Source: an uncultured Scytonema sp. (GTDB lineage: Bacteria; Cyanobacteriota; Cyanobacteriia; Cyanobacteriales; Nostocaceae). Taken from it: DNA of 36,548 nucleotides. A program made the position numbers and the translations under genes. Below the pieces are notes generated by a model, which saw nothing but the letters and a program-made list of their open reading frames with translations, had not been told where the DNA came from and did not search any database. The stretch lies in the NCBI GenBank assembly GCA_937873135.1, contig CALMVQ010000219.1, positions 1 through 36,548 on the forward strand, read 5' to 3'. Below, one piece after another: positions 1-8,905 of this stretch; the first letter of the stretch is position 1, and each line of letters begins with the position of its first letter.

Positions 1-60
1 CCCGCAAGCGGGGTGGGGAGCTTTGGCGTCAGCCACAAGAGGGGTGGGGTTCTTTAATTA
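1..60. repeat. G-rich repeat at window start
   Basis: The window opens in low-complexity repeat DNA. A small hairpin (CCCGC, loop AA, GCGGG) lies at 1-12. The motif GGGGTGGGG occurs twice, at about 9-17 and 41-49, each followed by a CTTT-containing tract. This looks like the dispersed intergenic repeats of filamentous cyanobacteria, but the family is not identified. No coding capacity is seen. Confidence 0.4.
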
Positions 61-204
61 TGGGTGACTCGACGGACATGATAGATCTCAAATTTTTCTG
101 CTTCTCTGTGTCACCATGTTTCCTTATCGGTATTAATGATCAGTATTCAACTGAACCTAATAGAAATGTTGCGAAAATTAATTATGCGTTCGTCAAAACC
201 CTTA

Positions 205-232
205 GTAGGGGCGAACGACCGTTCATCCCTAC
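205..232. repeat. imperfect 28-bp palindrome, relative of the 3086-3131 palindrome
   Basis: Two 14-bp arms meet without a spacer and differ at three positions. The core (GGGCGAAC..GTTC) matches the core of the perfect palindrome at 3086-3131. The two therefore look like members of one dispersed repeat family lying on either side of the beta-helix gene. It sits in a region with no convincing gene. Confidence 0.55.
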
Positions 233-731
233 ATCATTTCTGGATATGCCTAATATCAGTCTTTAACTTCTTTGCGACCTGTTTTTAGGGCATTTGGCAG
301 CGCTCAATGTAGGAGTGTAATGAAGGTAATTTGAATTGGGAAAAACATCATACTGTGTATACTTTTCACTTCCATTATTCAGTATTACTGCCGAAGTGCA
401 ATGTTTCACCTATGTGCTTTAATCTAAACGTACAGGTGCAAAAAGCGACTCTTCTAATAAAAGTTTAAGTATTCATCCGGAATATTTTGGTCTACCTTGG
501 AGCGCACATAAAAATATTCCGAGTCACCCTCAAATATTTGCTTACATGAAACCTATAGACCTATTTAAGATAGGTTCAATTTTTGGTGTCATTTGACGAT
601 ATTTGGTTTAGGCACAACTTGCAAGAGTTGAATAGTTCTAAGGTACCGTGATGCATTCTATCCCCGCCTCTAGCTAAAGGAGGAGACGGGGAAGAGTCAA
701 AACAAGTTCCCTATTAAGAAGCAAGGTAGCT
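233..731. other. intergenic/leader region of the beta-helix gene
   Basis: About 500 bases with no supported gene. They contain an 11-bp inverted repeat (CGGAATATTTT at 478-488 and its exact complement at 511-521, with a 22-nt loop), a small inverted repeat around 561-577 (ACCTAT, loop, ATAGGT), and a GC-rich hairpin at 661-692. The hairpin pairs TCCCCG with CGGGGA and continues CCTC/GAGG with a 3-nt bulge, ending about 40 bases before the GTG start at 732. The hairpins could belong to an untranslated leader, but no promoter could be assigned with confidence. Confidence 0.4.
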
Positions 732-2804
732 GTGAAAAAGTTTAAGCGCAGAAAGAAGATCTTTTCTAAACTTTCCATTCTGTGTGGGATAGCAGTGTTT
801 TCTCCTGTTGTTGTCGTTAATGAACCAACAGTTAATGCAAATACCCCCTCTCAATTAGGGCTTTCTGAAAAGGTCGCTCTCAACGCAGCAGACAATAGAT
901 GTGTTACTGCTAATAGTTCTGACGATAAGCTTTTTCCCGAGAGTATTGCGATTAATGTTAAGACTCGATATGGAGCCAAGGGTGATGGTGCAACAGATGA
1001 TACTCAGGCCATCCAAAAGGCGATTCGGGAGAACATAGGTACAAACAGTGTTCTGTATTTCCCTCAAGGGACTTATCTTGTGAGCGATCGCTTGGAGTGG
1101 AAAGATACAAACGGCAACTGGCAATCGCAGCTTAGGCTCCAAGGACAGAACCGGGCAAATACTATTATTCGCTTGAAGGACAATGCAGCTGGTTACAATG
1201 ACAAGAGCAACCCTAAAGCCGTCGTCTATACCGCGTCGGGTAACTACACGCAGTCTGGTGGAGGTAAAGACTATGTTGGTAAGGGAGAGGGGAACGAGGC
1301 TTTTGCCAACTACATTGAAGACATGACGATTGACACTGGTAATAACAGTGGGGCGATCGCACTCGATTATTTGTCAAACAATACTGGTGCTGTTCGCAAT
1401 GTCACACTTCGCGGTCAAGGACCTATTGGGCTTGACATGACTCGAGCGTGGGTTGGTCCTGCTCTAATCAAAAACGTCATTGTGCAAGGCTTTGACTCCG
1501 GAATTGTGATTGGGGGCGAAGTCAACGGTATGACTCTCGAACACATTAGTCTCTGCAATCAAAACACTGTTGGTCTACAGAATTTGGGAAATATTGTCGC
1601 AATACGAGATCTTTGGAGCAGTAATAGTGTCCCAGCGATACGCAACACGGGCGTTACCGGTCTTCTAACGCTTGTCGATGCCAATCTTCAGGATGGCAGT
1701 CCCTTAGTAAATGCTATTGAGAACAGTAGCCGTATGTTTGCCCGGAATGTCAGTTCATCTGGCTATCTATCTGCAATTCTGCAAGATAACAAGGTCTTGC
1801 CGGACATTAACGTCAAGGAATACACCTCGAACACTGCTTTGAGTTTATTGACATCTTCCTCTACCTCTCTCAATCTTCCAGTTGAGGAGCCTCCAAGCTT
1901 TCATGATAATAATCTGTCAAATTGGGCAAACGTTGAGGATTATGGTGCAAAAGGAAAAAACGCAGATGGCAGCGAAGAATGGGGCGATGATACGGATGCA
2001 ATTCAAAAAGCGCTGGACTCAGGAAAATCCACTGTTTACATTCCACCCGGTCGTTACTATATAAGTGATACCCTACATGTCCGGGGAAATGTTCGCAAAA
2101 TCATTGCGATGAATGCTACGCTCTCTCCTAGTGGGGCAGCCTTTCAGGATGCCAACAATCCGAAACCATTCTTTCGGATTGAGGATGGAACAGCATCTGA
2201 GGTGACCATTGAACGTGTTGGGATCACAAACCTGACTCCAAATGCCTCACCTGGATTGATTGGTTTTGAACATGCTAGCTCCCGAACACTGTTTTTAAAG
2301 GATATGAGCTGCTGCTCATGGAGACCGAACGATCAGAAGTATGTATTCCGGAACACGTCAGGAGCCGGGAAGCTGTTTATTGAGAATGTCTCTGGTGAAA
2401 CTTGGCGCTTTGAGAATCCGCAAAAGGTATGGGCGCGTCAGCTAAACCCTGAAGGTAGTAATGAGAAGATTTTCAATAACGGCGGGAAGCTGTGGGTGCT
2501 AGGTCTAAAGACGGAAGGAGATGATGTCAACACTGTGATCCATACCATAGGAGGTGGTGCAAGCGAGCTATTGGGAGGACTTTTATATGTGACTAAGAGC
2601 GTGTCACCTCAGGAGATTGCTTTTATCAATGACAACTCTCAGGTTTCACTCTCTTATGCCACAAGAAGCTATGGATATAACGATTTCCAGATTCAAGTTC
2701 AAGATATACAGGGGTCTCAAACCCTGAAGCTCACTCGCGATCAGGTTTTCCAGTACACCAATGGTAGTACAGTACCGCTCTACGTAGGAGGGCAGAGTAA
2801 ATAA
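732..2804 (+). CDS. secreted tandem beta-helix (pectate-lyase/GH55-like) protein
   Basis: A 690-residue protein with a GTG start. The N-terminus is strongly basic (MKKFKRRKK) and is followed by a hydrophobic stretch to about residue 36, a good export signal. Two copies of the Pect-lyase_3 signature follow. The first, at about 75-120, reads YGAKGDGATDDTQAIQKA and then VLYFPQGTYLVSD. The second, at about 400-450, reads YGAKGKNADG, then DDTDAIQKAL, then VYIPPGRYYISD. Tandem beta-helices of this type occur in GH55 exo-beta-1,3-glucanases, alginate/rhamnogalacturonan-type enzymes and phage tailspikes. The catalytic class cannot be read from sequence. It is the only clear plus-strand gene in the left part of the window. 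I infer a lyase, hydrolase or epimerase acting on the exported polysaccharide, or a non-catalytic glycan binder. Confidence 0.85.
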   Translation: MKKFKRRKKIFSKLSILCGIAVFSPVVVVNEPTVNANTPSQLGLSEKVALNAADNRCVTANSSDDKLFPESIAINVKTRYGAKGDGATDDTQAIQKAIRENIGTNSVLYFPQGTYLVSDRLEWKDTNGNWQSQLRLQGQNRANTIIRLKDNAAGYNDKSNPKAVVYTASGNYTQSGGGKDYVGKGEGNEAFANYIEDMTIDTGNNSGAIALDYLSNNTGAVRNVTLRGQGPIGLDMTRAWVGPALIKNVIVQGFDSGIVIGGEVNGMTLEHISLCNQNTVGLQNLGNIVAIRDLWSSNSVPAIRNTGVTGLLTLVDANLQDGSPLVNAIENSSRMFARNVSSSGYLSAILQDNKVLPDINVKEYTSNTALSLLTSSSTSLNLPVEEPPSFHDNNLSNWANVEDYGAKGKNADGSEEWGDDTDAIQKALDSGKSTVYIPPGRYYISDTLHVRGNVRKIIAMNATLSPSGAAFQDANNPKPFFRIEDGTASEVTIERVGITNLTPNASPGLIGFEHASSRTLFLKDMSCCSWRPNDQKYVFRNTSGAGKLFIENVSGETWRFENPQKVWARQLNPEGSNEKIFNNGGKLWVLGLKTEGDDVNTVIHTIGGGASELLGGLLYVTKSVSPQEIAFINDNSQVSLSYATRSYGYNDFQIQVQDIQGSQTLKLTRDQVFQYTNGSTVPLYVGGQSK

Positions 2805-3085
2805 AAATAATGTGTTACTGACATAGGAAAAAGCTTCCAACTGTAAAATAGACAGGATCTACGTACCATGTGCTATAAACTCCAATACAGCTCGGTTAGT
2901 GATGTCCAGATCTCGCCTATCCCCCAGAGCCCTTAAAAAGGGCGGCTATATTCCCCCCTTAAAAAGGGGGGATCAATTCTTAACCGAACCGTATTGCTAT
3001 GAACCCGATTTCTTTGTAAGTATTTCCTTCGGAGCAACCGATTTTTGGGATAAAAAACTGAGATTCTGTGCCCAAGCATAGTTAG
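2805..3085. repeat. intergenic stem-loops between convergent genes
   Basis: No gene is seen. Two related stem-loops stand out: GCCCTT-AAA-AAGGGC at 2929-2943 and CCCCCCTT-AAA-AAGGGGGG at 2953-2971. Both are of the CCCTTAAAAAGGG type that is widespread in cyanobacterial intergenic DNA. Lying downstream of the plus-strand beta-helix gene, they could stabilise the 3' end or terminate transcription, but neither is followed by a clear T-run. Confidence 0.5.
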
Positions 3086-3131
3086 ACACCATTGGTAAGG
3101 GCGAACGGCCGTTCGCCCTTACCAATGGTGT
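3086..3131. terminator. perfect 46-bp palindrome between convergent genes
   Basis: Two exactly complementary 23-bp arms meet with no spacer at 3108/3109 (core GGGCGAACGGCCGTTCGCCC). It lies between the 3' ends of the plus-strand beta-helix gene (stop 2804) and the minus-strand FkbM gene (stop 3254), so a bidirectional terminator or mRNA 3' end stabiliser is reasonable. A related imperfect copy lies at 205-232, which instead suggests a dispersed palindromic repeat. The sequence alone does not decide between these. Confidence 0.5.
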
Positions 3132-3253
3132 AGTTCATTTAGGTGAAAATTGCTGTAAATTAGGTATTCTTCTGGCGGTTCGGGAGTAAACCGTTTTCCT
3201 TCTGCGATCAAGCCTCTGCCTCTACCTTTCTGTGTAAAAAGTCAGGCAAATGC

Positions 3254-4048
3254 TTAGTCTGACTGACGCCATGCATAGAGAAGGCGACGTTCCTGCCAGG
3301 AGCATGCTTGAAAACCATGGCCTTGCAAATGTTCAATTAAAGCATCAAGACTACCAAATTCTGGATGATATTCTAGCGCAATACGCTTTACTTTTTCCAG
3401 CAAAGAATGTGAGCAATTCATTAATATTGCAAATTCTATGCCCTCAATATCCATCTTTAAAAAATCTATTTTAGATAAGCCGTTTATAAGATTTTCAAAG
3501 CCGACCTGAGTAACTGTTATAACGCCTTTGGAACCAGATTCAGGATGAAAATCTTGAGCGGGTACAATCATGCTGCATCCTGGATCTTCAGCCAAATAAA
3601 AATTTACTGTTCCGTCTGAAAGTCCTACAGCTGAATTGAAATGCTCAACATTTTTCACCCCATTAATTTCTAAATTCTCTACCAAAGATTGATAGGTTTC
3701 AGGAGAAGCTTCATAGGATATCACCTTTCCTAGTGGAGCATTCTTAGCTGCAAAAGTTGTGAATATACCTTTGTGAGCGCCACAATCTACAATAATATCT
3801 GTTGGTGAAATTTTAAAACCGGGTAAGCTTGTATATTGTTCATCAATGAACATTTCACTTATGAATTGACAGTCCAAAGTGTTAGATTCAGCCACAAAGT
3901 TTATTCCATTCCTCAATTTGTATAAAACTTTTTTTCTAGGTAATAAATGAAGTCGATCAAAAAACCACAGAGGAAAGTTTTTGTAAGCAGCAATAACTGA
4001 AAATGTCCTTTTGGCTAAATAGCCCAATTTTGCAAAATGCTTTAACAT
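3254..4048 (-). CDS. FkbM-family methyltransferase
   Basis: 264 residues. The C-terminal two thirds carry the SAM-dependent FkbM (Methyltransf_21) fold: motif I as IIVDCGAHKGIFT near residues 85-97, an acidic residue ending the next strand (ISYEASPETYQ), and the family's FLKMDIEGIEFAIL segment near 195-209. FkbM proteins O-methylate small molecules or sugar hydroxyls and are frequent in polysaccharide loci. The N-terminal 80 residues are basic and hydrophobic (LAKRTFSVIAAYKNFPLWFFDRLHLLPRKK) and could touch the membrane. It is the last minus-strand gene of the locus. A role in methylating a glycan residue is inferred and the substrate is unknown. Confidence 0.88.
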   Translation of the reverse strand: MLKHFAKLGYLAKRTFSVIAAYKNFPLWFFDRLHLLPRKKVLYKLRNGINFVAESNTLDCQFISEMFIDEQYTSLPGFKISPTDIIVDCGAHKGIFTTFAAKNAPLGKVISYEASPETYQSLVENLEINGVKNVEHFNSAVGLSDGTVNFYLAEDPGCSMIVPAQDFHPESGSKGVITVTQVGFENLINGLSKIDFLKMDIEGIEFAILMNCSHSLLEKVKRIALEYHPEFGSLDALIEHLQGHGFQACSWQERRLLYAWRQSD

Positions 4049-4091
4049 GGCTAGCTCCGATTCTTTATATTGGATTTAGAATTTTGCCTAT

Positions 4092-5213
4092 TTAATTAGA
4101 TGCAACTGAATAAGAAGGTTGATTAATATCTTCATATAGCTTGAGGTAATTCATAGCCACTGTACGCGGCTGGAAATATTTTTGAGCAAACACTTTTGCC
4201 TGCTCTGACCAATTCACAAGCTGATCTGGTTGCTCAAAAATTTTTGACAACTGAAGCGCAGCTTCTTTCGGGTTTGATGGCAATACACAACCGAGGTCGT
4301 GCTGAGAAAAAAGTTCAGCAAAATTAGGTACATTACTCACTGCACAAGGTAAACCTAGATGCATTGCTTCAGCAATGGAAAGAGGAAAGCCTTCCCAGCG
4401 AGAAGTTTGAATGTAAAGGCTAGCATCAGCCAGGACTTGAAACTTATCTACTCCAAAAACTGGTTTATGAAAATGAACATTACAAGGACAGTTGCGTCGA
4501 ATGCGTTCTAGCCACCTCTTTGTATTGGAATCCTCAGTTCCATACAAATGAAATTCAATCTCCGGCAGTAAGCGTGCAATTTCCAGTAATATATCTATCC
4601 CCTTATGTAGAACATCAAAACGACCTAAGTAGACTAGTCGTTTAACACCCACATTGCCTTTCCAGTTTTGCTCCCCTAACTTACAAGTATCAAAAGGATT
4701 TGCCACCCAACGGATTATGCCTGAGTAACGAGGTGCAAAAGCACGCACCGTTTTTTCCTCTTTAGGAGTTACCACAGTAATCGCAGATGCCTCATAAAAT
4801 CTGCACTTCTCTGCAATCAAACTATAAACAATTTTTTTTGCCCACCCGCGCAACGAGTCTAATCCACCATTTGGAGTAATCACATAGGGAATTTTACGTT
4901 GGACTATATTCTTAGCTAAAGTAGCTTGCTTAGGAACAAACACAGAGTGCATATGCACAATGTCCGGAGCGTCAGAAGAAAGAAGCGACTCTAGCATTTT
5001 CAAGTCGTAACGCCAGGTATTAGCTGGGATGTGGACTAACTTAAAATCTGCTTCCTCAGATAATACCTTGGCAGCTTCATCTGGTGGAGAATGTAGCAAC
5101 AGAGTCACTTGATGACCCAGCAAAGCTTGCTCTCTAGCAACTAACCAAACAGTTGTATTTACTCCATCCACTCTTTGTGGAGAAGAAGAACAACCAACAT
5201 GCCAAATTTTCAT
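4092..5213 (-). CDS. GT4-family glycosyltransferase
   Basis: About 373 residues of GT-B fold. I chose the ATG at 5213 (MKIWHVGCSSSPQRVDGV); an in-frame TTG at 5225 would add four residues. The N-terminal Rossmann domain has the acceptor loop (RVDGVNTTVW). The C-terminal domain starts near residue 200 (KRLVYLGRFDVLHKGIDILL) and carries the retaining GT4 E-x7-E motif as EGFPLSIAEAMHLGLPC, where the glutamates contact the nucleotide-sugar. Such enzymes add a sugar from an NDP-donor at the cytoplasmic membrane face. The FkbM gene follows 43 bp downstream in the direction of transcription. Donor and acceptor are unknown. Confidence 0.9.
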   Translation of the reverse strand: MKIWHVGCSSSPQRVDGVNTTVWLVAREQALLGHQVTLLLHSPPDEAAKVLSEEADFKLVHIPANTWRYDLKMLESLLSSDAPDIVHMHSVFVPKQATLAKNIVQRKIPYVITPNGGLDSLRGWAKKIVYSLIAEKCRFYEASAITVVTPKEEKTVRAFAPRYSGIIRWVANPFDTCKLGEQNWKGNVGVKRLVYLGRFDVLHKGIDILLEIARLLPEIEFHLYGTEDSNTKRWLERIRRNCPCNVHFHKPVFGVDKFQVLADASLYIQTSRWEGFPLSIAEAMHLGLPCAVSNVPNFAELFSQHDLGCVLPSNPKEAALQLSKIFEQPDQLVNWSEQAKVFAQKYFQPRTVAMNYLKLYEDINQPSYSVASN

Positions 5214-5238
5214 AGTGATGTCCAAAGTGCTTTAGTTT

Positions 5239-5518
5239 TTAGATATTGTCTAAGGGCTTAAGACAAAGTTGTGGATATATTTCTGGTAAAAACTCAGTCA
5301 TAGTAGATGATTGCGGACCAAAGGAAAAATGTCCAGCAAACAAGTTGTGAATTACAATCATAACTTTGGACATTTCTCTACATTCTTTACAGAGATATTC
5401 TTCATCCATACCCAGTCCACCTTTTTTTAATGGAGTTCTAAAGCCGCCTATTGCTTCCCAAAACTCTCTCTCAAACAGAATGGCTCCAATACTAAATCGA
5501 TGAGGGACTGCTGAGTAT
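5239..5518 (-). pseudogene. remnant of a glycosyltransferase C-terminus
   Basis: Reading the minus strand in frame to the TAA at 5239-5241 gives about 90 codons with no start codon. It begins after a stop near 5519-5521 and contains HRFSIGAILFEREFWEAIGG, then GLGMDEEYLCKECR and MIVIHNLFAGHFSFGPQ. The segment FSIGAILFEREFWEAIGGF is the typical post-catalytic strand of GT2-like transferases, where the acceptor is positioned ahead of a 'hd-ED' helix. The donor-binding N-terminus is absent on both strands nearby. I read this as the surviving 3' end of a deleted transferase gene lying between the GlfT2-like gene and the GT4 gene. Confidence 0.65.
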
Positions 5519-5564
5519 TAGTTTTACAGGATTAACTGATTAGTTGAGATTTGATATCAGGTTG

Positions 5565-7418
5565 TTATTTTTTCTCATTGATCTGGAGATAATCGCTCCA
5601 AAATTCATTGGAAGTGAAGTGTTTAAAACTTCTTTTCCACTCTGAACTGACTGATGACCATCGAATATAACTATTAGTAATGAGTTTTAACCACCTAATT
5701 AAAATTCCAATACCAGAAGGGTGACTCATCTCATACTGATAAACATTGTTGTTTCCTTCCATAAGAATAACGACCCGCTTTTTCCCAAAAACCTTTGTCC
5801 ACCTATCAGAGTAGTCAGAAGTAACATAATACAAGACATCATCACCACTTAGTAAGAAATTTGGAATTAAATGACCATTGAGAGTAAGTATACTCATAAT
5901 TGTCTTGAAAGTAGGTTCCACATTGTTTTTGTAACTAAAAGTACTATTCTGTTCATCCTTAGATAAACTAGTCTGTAAATTTTGGTTCTTATAGTTTTTT
6001 GCTTGTGCTAAAACATCAGTATGTAGCGTTTCGGCATCGCTATTATTAATCAGTACTGGTCCTTTCATATAATCTTCAAAGCCTTTGAGAATCATTCCTG
6101 CAGAATTATAATCAAATAGAAAGATTTTATGTAGTATTGATTTTGTTAAAAACTTAACTACGTCTAAATATTTCACAGAGTCATAAATAGAATGTGTGAT
6201 TAAATAGTTTCGACAGTCATAATAATTTATCCAGCTAAGACTCTTTGCATAGAAAGGTTCATGCCAAACTGCTATGCCTGGAAATGCTACTATTGTTTTA
6301 CTAATATATCTTGTAATCCTTAAGCCAAATTCTACGTCATCTGCTCTTATAAAAAAAGGCATTGGTAATCCCGTTTCATTTAGTGTTTTTAAAGAAAAAG
6401 ATAAAAACCAGAAACCACCGTAGTCAGGTCTATCTTCTACAAGAATACTATTAAAATTCTTTTTCAGATTAATGTTACTCTTTAAAGCTAGAAGCGAAAA
6501 GGGATTATCTTGAATCCTTCCATCGCTGTCCGACCATTTACCAAAGAGTGCTCCCGCCTCATACAATTCATACTTTTTATAGAGATCTAACATACTACCA
6601 GATATGGCAAAGTCCTGGTTGGCATACTCGTATAAAGTAAAAAGCCTGTGAATAGATTCACTTTCAAGCTCTATATCATCATCCATGAATAAGAAGTGTG
6701 TATAGATATTCTCCTGTAGAGCTTGAATGAGTCCTCGAGTAAATCCTCCTGCTCCACCCACATTTTTGTTATAAAACAATTGAACATTTTGGTGTTCAAA
6801 TTCATCCTCTTTTAAGGTTTTACCATTATCAACAACAAAAACTTTAAAATTCTTTTCTGATAGCACATCATCTTCCAAAATAACGCTGACAGTCTTTTTA
6901 ACAAAATCTTCCTTTCTAAAAGTGCAAGTAATAATACCTAAAGACACTTCCCTAATCTTAGGTTGATTGGTTGCAAGAAATCCTTTTATAAATGAACCTC
7001 GCTCACTTAAGCAAATTATTTCAAGATAAAGTCTACCAGCATCATCACTGCGCCACGAACTTGGTAGTGAGATTTTTACAGGCTCTGAAGGTTGACAGTT
7101 TTTAAAGCTCTCTGTATGAACAAGTTCTCTGTTTTCTCTACTATGCTGTTCTCTGTAGAGATAGACTTGAAAATCACCTTCAAGCATCAACAAGTAATAG
7201 AGTTCGGAAAGTTCAGTATATTTAGCATAAAATTTTTCATAAAATGAATTAAAATAAGTGTTTAAAGATAAAAATCCATTTTTAATTAGGACAATATCTG
7301 TGTGTTTTGTATGGAAATCTAGGGAAGCAAACTCATTGCAATTTATGTATAAGTTAGAGGTTTCTGGTGTACGTGGAAATTGAATTCTGCTAATTACATT
7401 CATCTGCTTTATGCTCAC
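5565..7418 (-). CDS. GlfT2-like galactofuranosyltransferase
   Basis: 617 residues. An N-terminal beta-rich domain (about 20-150) precedes a GT-A domain at about 155-400. The key residues follow the pattern of mycobacterial GlfT2: a DDD metal/donor motif at 246-248 (FLFMDDDIE), the aromatic acceptor loop DYGGFWFLS at about 332-340, the catalytic-base region FIRADDVEFGLR at about 356-367, and a late histidine in AVWHEPFYAK (H386). The remaining 200 residues are probably helical. GlfT2 enzymes polymerise galactofuranose from UDP-Galf, and the next gene upstream in transcription is glf, which makes that donor. The match rests on motif spacing, not on a database search. Whether it polymerises or adds single residues cannot be told. 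Confidence 0.85.
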   Translation of the reverse strand: MSIKQMNVISRIQFPRTPETSNLYINCNEFASLDFHTKHTDIVLIKNGFLSLNTYFNSFYEKFYAKYTELSELYYLLMLEGDFQVYLYREQHSRENRELVHTESFKNCQPSEPVKISLPSSWRSDDAGRLYLEIICLSERGSFIKGFLATNQPKIREVSLGIITCTFRKEDFVKKTVSVILEDDVLSEKNFKVFVVDNGKTLKEDEFEHQNVQLFYNKNVGGAGGFTRGLIQALQENIYTHFLFMDDDIELESESIHRLFTLYEYANQDFAISGSMLDLYKKYELYEAGALFGKWSDSDGRIQDNPFSLLALKSNINLKKNFNSILVEDRPDYGGFWFLSFSLKTLNETGLPMPFFIRADDVEFGLRITRYISKTIVAFPGIAVWHEPFYAKSLSWINYYDCRNYLITHSIYDSVKYLDVVKFLTKSILHKIFLFDYNSAGMILKGFEDYMKGPVLINNSDAETLHTDVLAQAKNYKNQNLQTSLSKDEQNSTFSYKNNVEPTFKTIMSILTLNGHLIPNFLLSGDDVLYYVTSDYSDRWTKVFGKKRVVILMEGNNNVYQYEMSHPSGIGILIRWLKLITNSYIRWSSVSSEWKRSFKHFTSNEFWSDYLQINEKK

Positions 7419-7493
7419 TTTTTAGATATTCCCTGTTTGAATAAATAAAGCACCCAGATTAGATAATCACTATTCATAAAATAACTTTATATA

Positions 7494-7558
7494 AGGTGGG
7501 TAACGCGCTTGGCGTTTTTCAAAAACTCATTTTCCAATAGTGAGCGTTACGCACCCTA
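7494..7558. repeat. imperfect inverted repeat between glf and the GlfT2-like gene
   Basis: The arms AGGTGGGTAACGC and GCGTTACGCACCCT flank about 38 bases. This 'GGTGGGTAACGC...GCGTTACGCACCC' form is a familiar cyanobacterial intergenic repeat. It could fold in the transcript between the two galactofuranose genes and modulate their relative expression, but that is inference. Confidence 0.5.
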
Positions 7559-7600
7559 CTCTAATCAATAATGGTGCCTGATTTCATTGATATGATTCGA

Positions 7601-8734
7601 TCATGCTGACATTGAATTGACTATCTGTTTCTCAAATACACCCAGCGCTCGCACCACTGCTTGATCCATGTCGTAATACTTGTAATCAGCAAGTCTTCCG
7701 GCAAACAGCACTGTACCGTTGAGTTTATCTATTTCTTTCTGATAAAGATCCAGAAGCTCGCGGTTCTTCTCATTGAGGATGGGGTAATAGGGGTCGTTTT
7801 TACCCGGTACGTAAGCTTGAGGATATTCCATCACTAAAGTTGTTTTGGGTGAGGTTTGTCCTGACAGGTATTTCTGTTCGGTGATGCGGGTGATGTCGTA
7901 GTCGTTAGGATAGTTGACTGTCCCAACCTCTTGATATGACTCTTGATCCAGAGTGTCGAACTGAAAGCGCAAGCTGCGGTAGGGCAATTCGCCATACATG
8001 TAATCGAAGAAGGTATCAATTGGTCCGGTGCAGAGTATCCGATTAAACGTAACGTCGTTGATCACCTCGCGGTAATCTGTATTGAGTAGTACCTTGATAT
8101 TGGGGTGAGCCAACATTTTACGGAACATTTCAGTGTAGCCAAGCTTGGGCATTGCTTGGTAGGGGTCTTGAAAATAACGGTTGTCGCGGCTGATGTAAAC
8201 TGGAACTCGTCCGGTTACTCCCCGATCCAGTTCCTCTGGTTTCACACCCCACTGCTTCATTGTGTAGTGGAGGAAAATATTTTCATAGATGTAATCAGCA
8301 AGGAAAGTGAGGTCGCCACTCGCACTCTCACGCAGTTTCAGGATAGGTACCTTAACCCCAAAACCAAAGTTTTCTAGAAGCAGATTTTCTAACTTTTCTG
8401 CATATTTTGGCGGAAAAAGGGCATAGAGCGAATTGATATTAAAGGGGATAGGAACCTTCTTTCCTTCGACAACTCCCAGCACATGGTGATGGTAATATCT
8501 CCACTCAGTAAATTGAGAGAGATAATCCCAAACTTTTTTGGATTTGGTGTGGAAGATGTGGGGTCCGTATTTGTGAACTAGAATGCCATGCTCGTTGTAG
8601 TAATCGTAGGCATTGCCACCGATGTGATCCCGTTTCTCTACAATAAGTACTCTTTGCCCAAGCTCATTAGCCACTCGCTCAGCGATAACGCAGGCAGAAT
8701 AGCCAGCGCCTATGATTAACCAATCAAATTTCAT
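7601..8734 (-). CDS. glf: UDP-galactopyranose mutase
   Basis: 377 residues, the usual size for bacterial UGM. The N-terminus has the FAD-binding Rossmann motif (DWLIIGAGYSACVIAER) and the second dinucleotide signature RVLIVEKRDHIGGNAYDYYN. The family motif around residue 55 (HKYGPHIFHTKSKKVWDYL) contains the histidine next to the flavin isoalloxazine. The C-terminal FAD-contact segment is also present (LFAGRLADYKYYDMDQAV). The enzyme converts UDP-galactopyranose to UDP-galactofuranose using reduced FAD in the cytosol. The adjacent GlfT2-like transferase is the expected user, so the polysaccharide very probably contains galactofuranose. Confidence 0.97.
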   Translation of the reverse strand: MKFDWLIIGAGYSACVIAERVANELGQRVLIVEKRDHIGGNAYDYYNEHGILVHKYGPHIFHTKSKKVWDYLSQFTEWRYYHHHVLGVVEGKKVPIPFNINSLYALFPPKYAEKLENLLLENFGFGVKVPILKLRESASGDLTFLADYIYENIFLHYTMKQWGVKPEELDRGVTGRVPVYISRDNRYFQDPYQAMPKLGYTEMFRKMLAHPNIKVLLNTDYREVINDVTFNRILCTGPIDTFFDYMYGELPYRSLRFQFDTLDQESYQEVGTVNYPNDYDITRITEQKYLSGQTSPKTTLVMEYPQAYVPGKNDPYYPILNEKNRELLDLYQKEIDKLNGTVLFAGRLADYKYYDMDQAVVRALGVFEKQIVNSMSA

Positions 8735-8905
8735 CTAATTTCACTTCCCTTGAGAATAAAAGTTACACTTACTATATAAAATTGCTTATGTAATTTTTAT
8801 ATTTATAACGAACAAGTATAATACAAACACTTGAATTACCGCTTCTGAAAATATCCGATTTTGACAAGATAAAATATGCTTGTTAATTAAATTATCTTCA
8901 CAGAA

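Noticed and set aside
60-266. Possible 68-residue plus-strand gene
   Set aside because: No ribosome site or family resemblance, and the frame runs through the palindrome at 205-232.
2929-2971. Rho-independent terminators for the beta-helix gene
   Set aside because: The stems are good but lack T-runs and match a widespread intergenic repeat, so they are listed as repeats only.
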